A DNA stretch of 64,000 bases, from positions 1,488,611 to 1,552,610 of the forward strand of contig NC_035177.2 in NCBI RefSeq assembly GCF_001659605.2, given 5' to 3'. The DNA is from Manihot esculenta (taxonomy: Eukaryota; Streptophyta; Magnoliopsida; Malpighiales; Euphorbiaceae). Made by a program: the position numbers and the translations under genes. A model generated the notes under the pieces. That model was given only the letters and a program-made list of their open reading frames with translations. It was not told where the DNA came from and ran no database searches. This document shows, piece by piece, positions 58,101 to 64,000 of the stretch (positions within the stretch are counted from its first letter, which is position 1; each line of letters starts with the position of its first letter).

Positions 58101-61100
58101 CTATAACCAACCATCATTATCGTTCTGATTCTACTCTGACATTGCTGCTATAACCCTTTCCCTTCTTCATCTGGATGAGTGTGCTAGTGATACCAACTTA
58201 GCGCAACTGTTATCACCATCTTGCCAGCCCAGCCCACTAATGCCAACCCACTCTTCTACCATGAAGGCACCATAAATGTGTTATCACTATTGCTGCTGCC
58301 ACTATGTGACCATCAACTTGCTGCTATCACCACTAAGGCTGTCACTATCCTGGAGTAATCTTACTGCTACTTATTATCACTTTACAAGCCTCCATTAATT
58401 TATGATATACAAACTGGAAACTGCTATCATCATCATTCATAAATGTTCCACCATCCTAGAACCATTTTAACACTACTAGCATCTCACCATCCAATTATTA
58501 GTATTATGGTGTTGTCCCATCCCACCTTCAGCAATACTATCATATACTGCCATCACCTGCTACTATCTGCTAGTACCACCATGTTTTATTTGTAGCTTCA
58601 TAGGTTGGAGGAGAATGTGTTTTTTTTTTAAATTAAAAAAAATAGAAAAAAGATATCCAATTTTTCTAAATGATGCTGGTATCAAAATGTAGTGTCAAAG
58701 GACTTATGTGGCTTGAATATTAATAAGGACTTGGTGTTTAATAGCGCTGAATGGTTTCAAAGGATCCATATAGTCAACCCCAACTAGTTGATGATTAAGG
58801 CTTAGTTGCTGTATTGTATCAAAATTTGGCCTAGCATTTGATTGTTGTTTTGATGCTCATTAAATGCTAGAGAAAGGGTAATTGTTATGTTTGCAATATT
58901 GATGATTACGCAAAACAATTGTTCCTTCACTTCTAGTGGTCGTCCTTTATATGATCTGCATATGCTACAACTTATAATGTCGCAATTTGGTGTGATGATA
59001 AGAATATGTCCTTTAAGTTATGGGACATTTGAGCCGTACTGAAAGGGAATGTGAATACATACCCATCTGCCCTTAGTCCTGGACAAACACATGCAGGTCT
59101 AGTTGTTTAAAGTTGATTGTGATATTTATTTGAATGGAGAAGTTCTCAGCACTGTTTTTGTTCTTTACTAAAAAATATATTTAATTTTCCTCTTTTGTTC
59201 CTAAAGACACAACTGGCTTTAAAATAGGTGAGAAATGACAGTCCTCTGGAGATATCTTCACCTAATTTGTTAAAATGTTTTTCTTCTGTTTCTATAGTTT
59301 GTTTTGTCATATGAGTAATTTGAGTATGGTTTATTTCTGCAGATCAAGTTGCTGAAAATCTTGGCATTGCTAGGAAGTGGTGATAAGCAAGCAAGCGAGC
59401 ACATGTATACTGTTGTGGGTGACATATTTAGGAAGTGTGATTCATCGAGTAACATAGGAAATGCTGTACTTTATGAGTGCATATCCTGTGTCTCTTCAAT
59501 ATATCCCAATCCTAAGCTGCTAGAAGCTGCTGCAGATGTAATAGCAAGATTCTTGAAGGTTTGTCATTTGCTGCCTAAGGACTCCTTTAGAGTTTTTGGT
59601 TTTTTGAGGTGTGCTATTTTTTGGCTTTTAATATGTAGCAGCTAGTATGATCATTTTCATCTTGTGGCAGAGTGATAGTCATAATTTGAAATATATGGGC
59701 ATTGATGCGCTAGGTCGATTGATAAAATTAAGTCCAGAGATTGCTGAACAACACCAGTTGGCTGTGATAGACTGCCTAGAGGTAAGACTTTGAAGTTTGT
59801 CCGATTACTTTAAAAAGTTATTTTGTTGTATCATGCAACTATTCAATGTGCTAACTGGCTTATGTTCTGTTTATTTGTTACTTTTCCAATCTTCTTCTTC
59901 ACAATGTTCCTTGTGTGGAGTTGGGAAAACATGAATTTCAAAAGTGTTGATGTTGTATAAATACGAAGAAGAAAGAGTATTGTTGGTTATGATATTGTAG
60001 AGAATGAATTAATGGTGATTGCTGTTGGCTGACGATGGTAACCACAGTGATCATGTTATCAGTGATGGTCAAAGTGAATATGGATTGGTGGTGTTTGAGA
60101 TAGTGGTAGTTATGATATTATATTAAAGTTGTTGTGTGGGGGAAGGGGGGTGGGAGGACAGTGGTTTGTCATATTTAGAAAAAAAGTAACAATAGAATCT
60201 GCTTTACAAGTGTGTGATACAATTGTTGTTTTTGCAAGTTTGTAGATATGACTTTTCTTTTGTGTTAACTGTTTGTGCAAATTTTTTATTCATTTCAATA
60301 AACTGAGAGTAGGATAAACAAACCAAGTGCTGATATTCTTTCTTGAAGTCACAGTTGCTTGGTTTAGCCAAAGGCATGACCTTCTTTTATAATTTAGTGG
60401 ATGATATCAAGTTGTGAGGACAGCTATCCAAATTGTTTTTAATGTTTATCATTGGGAGATAGGTAGACAGATAGCCAGAGAGAGAACTGTATGTATAAAG
60501 TTAGCTGAGTGAAATACAGTCCATTAGTATTAGTTGTGATACATAATTTTTCAGCATATATTTTGTCGTTGTTCTTCACTTGCAAATTAATGTCATTCCA
60601 CTGATCAAAGAAGTCCTTAATGCTGGCACATGACACAGGACCCAGATGATACTCTAAAGCGAAAAACGTTTGAATTGCTTTATAAGATGACGAAGTCCTC
60701 CAATGTCGAAGTGATTGTTGACCGAATGATTGATTACATGATCAATATCAACGATAGTCATTCCAAAACTGAAATAGCATCTCGATGTGTCGAACTTGCA
60801 GAGCAATTTGCACCTAGCAACATCTGGTTTATTCAGGTAAATACAATATTCCCTTTTCTGTTGTTGCTATTTTTAAAATTATGTTAATGTTTTTAATCTT
60901 GTCTTATATTTTTCTTTGACATGCAATTCCACAGGCCATGAATAGAGTCTTTGAGCACGCAGGAGACCTAGTGAAAAGTAAGGTGGCTCATAACTTGATG
61001 CACTTAATTGCTGAGGGATTTGGGGAGGATGATGATACTGCAGATAGTCAATTAAGATCTTCAGCTGTATGTTACTCTCTCAAGTCTCTCGATGCACTTG

Positions 61101-62433
61101 GTTACTAATTTATGTTTGTGTTTATATGTTGACCGGTAATGAAACATTGTAAATGGACATGAGAACATGGTTTTAAATCGCGGTCACGGGTAACGAAAAT
61201 AGACTTGTAACAGCTGTAACTTAACGGTAATGGACCGGCGCTACGCAAATCTTTTAAAAAAATTTGCAAAGTTCATAAATGAAATGATATTGATTAGATT
61301 TATTTCAGAATAATGTATACAAATGCATAATAAATATAAATTCATAAAATATAGATTATTTAATTTAAGTTAAATATCATATAGTTCAAAATAAGAAAAA
61401 TCAACATAATCTTTATAGATCGAGTAAACTAATAGTTCAAAATACAATTTTAATCCAAAACTAACGCTTTAATACACAAAAAAAATTTTGAAAAAGGAAA
61501 AGAAAAAACAATTAAAAATTAAAATAGATAAAATTTAACTAACTTTTTTTTAGAAAAAATAAGCTTGAAAATGGAGTAGTTTATGGTAGATCTAAGCTTA
61601 TATGAGAAATATGCAGGGAAGATTAAAATTTGAAAGAGAAAGGAAGAGAAAACATAAAAAAATATAGTCTTTAAAGTTGTTGGGAAGTGTAGAAACTAAT
61701 AAAAATGAGAATAGGGGCAGCAGAGGAAGGATATAAAAGAATTTTAATTACCGGTAACGGCAGTCAGTAACAGCCGTTACCGTTCTATAATGGCCGTTAC
61801 GCCTACAAATCAAGGGGGTCATTGTATAACAGGGTTACGGGTAATAGGTAACGATCTCCCCAAAACCTGTTACATAACGGGCCGTTATTTAAAACCATGC
61901 ATGAGATGTTATACAGGAAACACAAAAATTCTGATATGCATTTGGATGGTTCTATTTGAATCAAACTGATCTGAAATGGTTAGATATGAGAATCGAATCA
62001 AACCAAATACATGGAGAAATTATTTCATGACCCATGAATTTTCATTCAATTTTGCTGATTTAACCCTTTTTTCCATACAGCCCTAAGGACAATTAAAGTT
62101 ATAATTTACTTCTATCCGTACACCAATAGCAGATCTCTTATTGTTCTATTTCTTCTGTGTTTCAGGTGGAGTCATATTTACGTATTGTTGGGGAGCCAAA
62201 GCTTCCATCTGTATTCCTTCAAGTATGGTTTACTTGTACTCCTTTTGGACCTGTCTTCATGCATGTGGATGTTACTGAAATAATCCACCTTTTACTTCAT
62301 GGATTCTTGATTACAGGTCATTTGTTGGGTCTTGGGGGAATACGGAACTGCTGATGGAAAATTTTCTGCTTCATATGTTGCTGGGAAGTTATGTGATGTG
62401 GCGGATGCATACTCAAATGATGAAACTGTTAAG
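55183..62433 (+). CDS. AP4E: AP-4 complex subunit epsilon, exons 1-8 (gene continues past the right edge)
   Basis: Eight coding exons: 55183-55785, 57616-57801, 59343-59558, 59671-59781, 60639-60836, 60935-61066, 62166-62222 and 62317-62433. All junctions are GT-AG and each exon is a whole number of codons, so the joined frame is open for 540 residues. The start MEQLKTIGRELAMGSQGG and segments such as KRKMKEYIIRLVYVEMLGHDA, LCDNDPGVMGATLCPLFDLI and LPKSYDYHQMPAPFIQ match plant AP-4 epsilon. These are the helical repeats of the adaptin N-terminal trunk; the Arabidopsis protein is about 940 residues, so the hinge and ear lie outside the window. AP-4 is a trans-Golgi adaptor complex that works without clathrin and sorts vacuolar cargo receptors in plants. 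The frame is intact, with no sign of decay. Confidence 0.95.
55786..57615 (+). other. AP4E intron 1
   Basis: 1830 bases, GTTAGA to TTTGCAG. AT-rich; I see no gene and no clear transposon in it. Confidence 0.85.
58030..58600. repeat. Degenerate CAC/CAT-rich low-complexity tract in AP4E intron 2
   Basis: Irregular repeats of words such as TATCACCA, CTGCTACTATC and CATCACC run for about 500 bases within intron 2 (57802-59342). A tract of reversed composition (GGTGATGGT-like) lies in intron 4 at about 60010-60130. They look like old minisatellite-type sequence. Confidence 0.45.
58745..58817 (+). mobile_element. SINE 3' part (Au-SINE-like) in AP4E intron 2
   Basis: AAAGGATCCATATAGTCAAC, then CCCAACTAGTTG and GATTAAGGCTTAGTTGCTG form the characteristic 3' region shared by Au-type plant SINEs (GACCCCA, then a short inverted repeat, GGGATAAGGCTTGGTTG and a TTG-rich tail). 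The pol III promoter boxes are not recognisable upstream, so this is a truncated, diverged copy. Confidence 0.6.
61169..61896. mobile_element. MITE in AP4E intron 6
   Basis: The left end reads GGTTTTAAATCGCGGTCACGG. The right end read on the other strand is GGTTTTAAATAACGGCCCG. Both ends are rich in GTAACGG/CCGTTAC words and the centre is AT-rich. CATGAGA occurs just outside each end (61158-61164 and 61900-61906), a possible part of the target duplication. It has no coding capacity. It belongs to the widespread class of plant MITEs beginning GGTTTTAAAT; the superfamily is not settled here. Confidence 0.65.
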
Positions 62434-64000
62434 GTATCTATTAATTTCTGATGCATCTTAGTGCACTTGAGATTAGTAATTGTCTTGCATGTTAACTGCT
62501 AGATTGATCCTGTTCCAATATACTCGGTTGCTTTTTCTTTTTGAATATCCCTTTCCTGTTCATGCTTTCTAATTTCTATCATGTTTCATGTATTTCAATA
62601 TGGCCTTCATGCGGATTTTCTATATCTAGTTTATTACCTATATAGAGAAATCCTTTTGTAGATATGTCTTGTGTGTATCCAGTATAGGATTTCTTTGTCA
62701 AGTTGCATGTAATTGCTTGGTTTTGTGTATCATTGGTGTAATGTGTTCCATAGAAGATAGGACAATTTATTATGGACTGCAATTACCACAGTAATTTTGG
62801 TTAGAGAAGTATTAGCAGTGATGAGTTTCCAATGTGCATGATACCAACTAAATGATCAACATTACTGTAACCTAGAGCTGTCACTATTGGTCCTACTTTG
62901 GCCTTTTTAAAAAAATGGTATAATTGGCCAATTGGGTTATCCTATTTATGGTTCAGTTAATGCGCGTGGCAAAGGAGCTTTATAATGGTCTTAGTTCTTG
63001 ATACTCTCTACAGAAGATAATAAGAAAAACTGGATTCATGTAATAGAATAAAGATTTTTGTTAGAGGAAGGAAAAGAAAATACCAACAAGAGAATTGAAA
63101 ATGGAAAAGAGGGCTTCTTATATTAAGCAGATGATAGAAAATGCAGAACTTAGTAACTCGGTCTTTACAATAATGAATATTCTAACTGAAATAAAGCTAA
63201 GAAAGATAAAGGATAATTGCAGGTTGATTCCATTGACGATACTTCTTAGTTCATTCTTCACTCCCTATGTTCAGGAGCTGAATCTCTGCCACCCACAATA
63301 TTCCATCCATGTGTCTGCACCACCGTCATTTCTTCTAACAACCACAAGCACATGCAAACATCATTTTCTAATGGCTTCCTTCAATTTCTCTGGATCCTTT
63401 TTTCTTCTGGAATGAACTCTAAATGGTCTTGGGCACAGCCTTCCTTAACAGTCTTCTTTTCCATAATATCTGTCTTGTATTTTCTTCTGCCCAGAAATTT
63501 GAATAATTGTCCTAGTCATTGGTTAAATGAGACATTGATAAGTAGTTAATTAATTTGGTTTTCTTTTGTGTTATTTTTCCTTATATTCTTCCAGTATATA
63601 AGATGATACTTTCAATGGCTTTTTCTACAATAACCTTCAGTTACCTTAGAGTATTTAGCCTTGTAATATTGTCCTTGCTAAGGATTCCATGTTCCTGTCC
63701 TACATGAGGCCATATCTCATTGAGCGAGATCAAATTTTATTGTCTAATTACGTTCCTTTTTGTTGGAACTTATCTGTGTACCACTCACAAGTTTCAATTT
63801 GTATTTTCCTTTTCCTATCTGTCCGCAACTGTGTCTATTGACAGATTGTTGCAGAACAACTCATATCAAATTGATAAGCCATACAAGTTTATGAGAGATG
63901 GCCACCTGAGATCATAAATAATGTATAATCATTTCCCAAAAATACTGACAAGTACTAAAATATTGCTTCTGCTTTGTTCTCATCAATAACCTCTTATTTT
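62434..64000 (+). other. AP4E intron 8, running off the window
   Basis: From the GTATCT donor after exon 8 to the right edge I find no segment encoding the next part of epsilon adaptin. At least 1.57 kb of intron is therefore inside the window. Small open frames here are not conserved coding sequence. Confidence 0.6.

Noticed and set aside
1..64000. CRISPR array, bacterial-type operon or phage content
   Set aside because: Introns, MITEs, a SINE tail and plant LTR retrotransposons mark this as plant nuclear DNA. The regular repeats present are LTR tandem units and the 105-base array, with no repeat-spacer structure.

Overview
The window is nuclear DNA of a flowering plant, most likely a eudicot. 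It holds spliced genes with GT-AG introns, AT-rich intergenic DNA, a plant CEP signalling-peptide gene, an AP-4 epsilon adaptin gene, and plant-type Ty3/gypsy retrotransposons of the Tekay (Del) and Tat lineages. The repeat families and gene content would fit Malpighiales/Euphorbiaceae, but I cannot prove a species from sequence alone.

Layout. Positions 1-5900 are AT-rich and carry one small host gene, a CEP precursor (3211-3480, +), lying between two related MITE-like elements (2126-2540 and 3991-4516). From about 5930 to 53350 the window is one nested retrotransposon cluster. The oldest layer is two decayed Tat-like gypsy remnants in opposite orientation: G (+, 5930-8047 and 29314-30760) and F (-, about 30761-30778, 40139-40797 and 52991-53350). 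Element A, a Tat-lineage element (8048-29308, target duplication GGTAT), lies inside G. Element B, an apparently intact Tekay element on the minus strand (17284-27398), lies inside A. Element C, a Tekay element on the plus strand (30779-40133, target duplication GCATT), sits next to the G/F junction. E is a solo Tekay LTR (40798-52985, target duplication AGGTG) in F. Element D, a Tekay element on the minus strand (41062-50972, target duplication AGCTT), lies inside E. From 55183 to beyond the right edge runs the first eight coding exons of AP4E (+), whose introns hold a SINE tail and a MITE.

Relations and ages. LTR divergence judged by eye gives A oldest (34 differences in 380 aligned bases), then C (about 2% in the part compared), D (about 1%) and B (a handful of substitutions in 2.36 kb). 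Only B keeps an unbroken gag-pol frame of 1662 codons ending in a chromodomain. C and D have stops or frameshifts, and each also lacks one catalytic aspartate of reverse transcriptase. A carries thirteen in-frame stops, mostly TAG, yet also a long spliced antisense gene that is nearly open and that B interrupts.

Most notable patterns: a two-intron antisense gene in A; conserved splice-like signals inside the long LTRs of all four Tekay copies; arrays of palindromic GCCGCC-containing motifs both upstream of the TATA box and downstream of it; and a conserved tandem CCAGG/CCTGG inverted-repeat unit in the LTRs. I found no CRISPR array, rRNA or tRNA gene.
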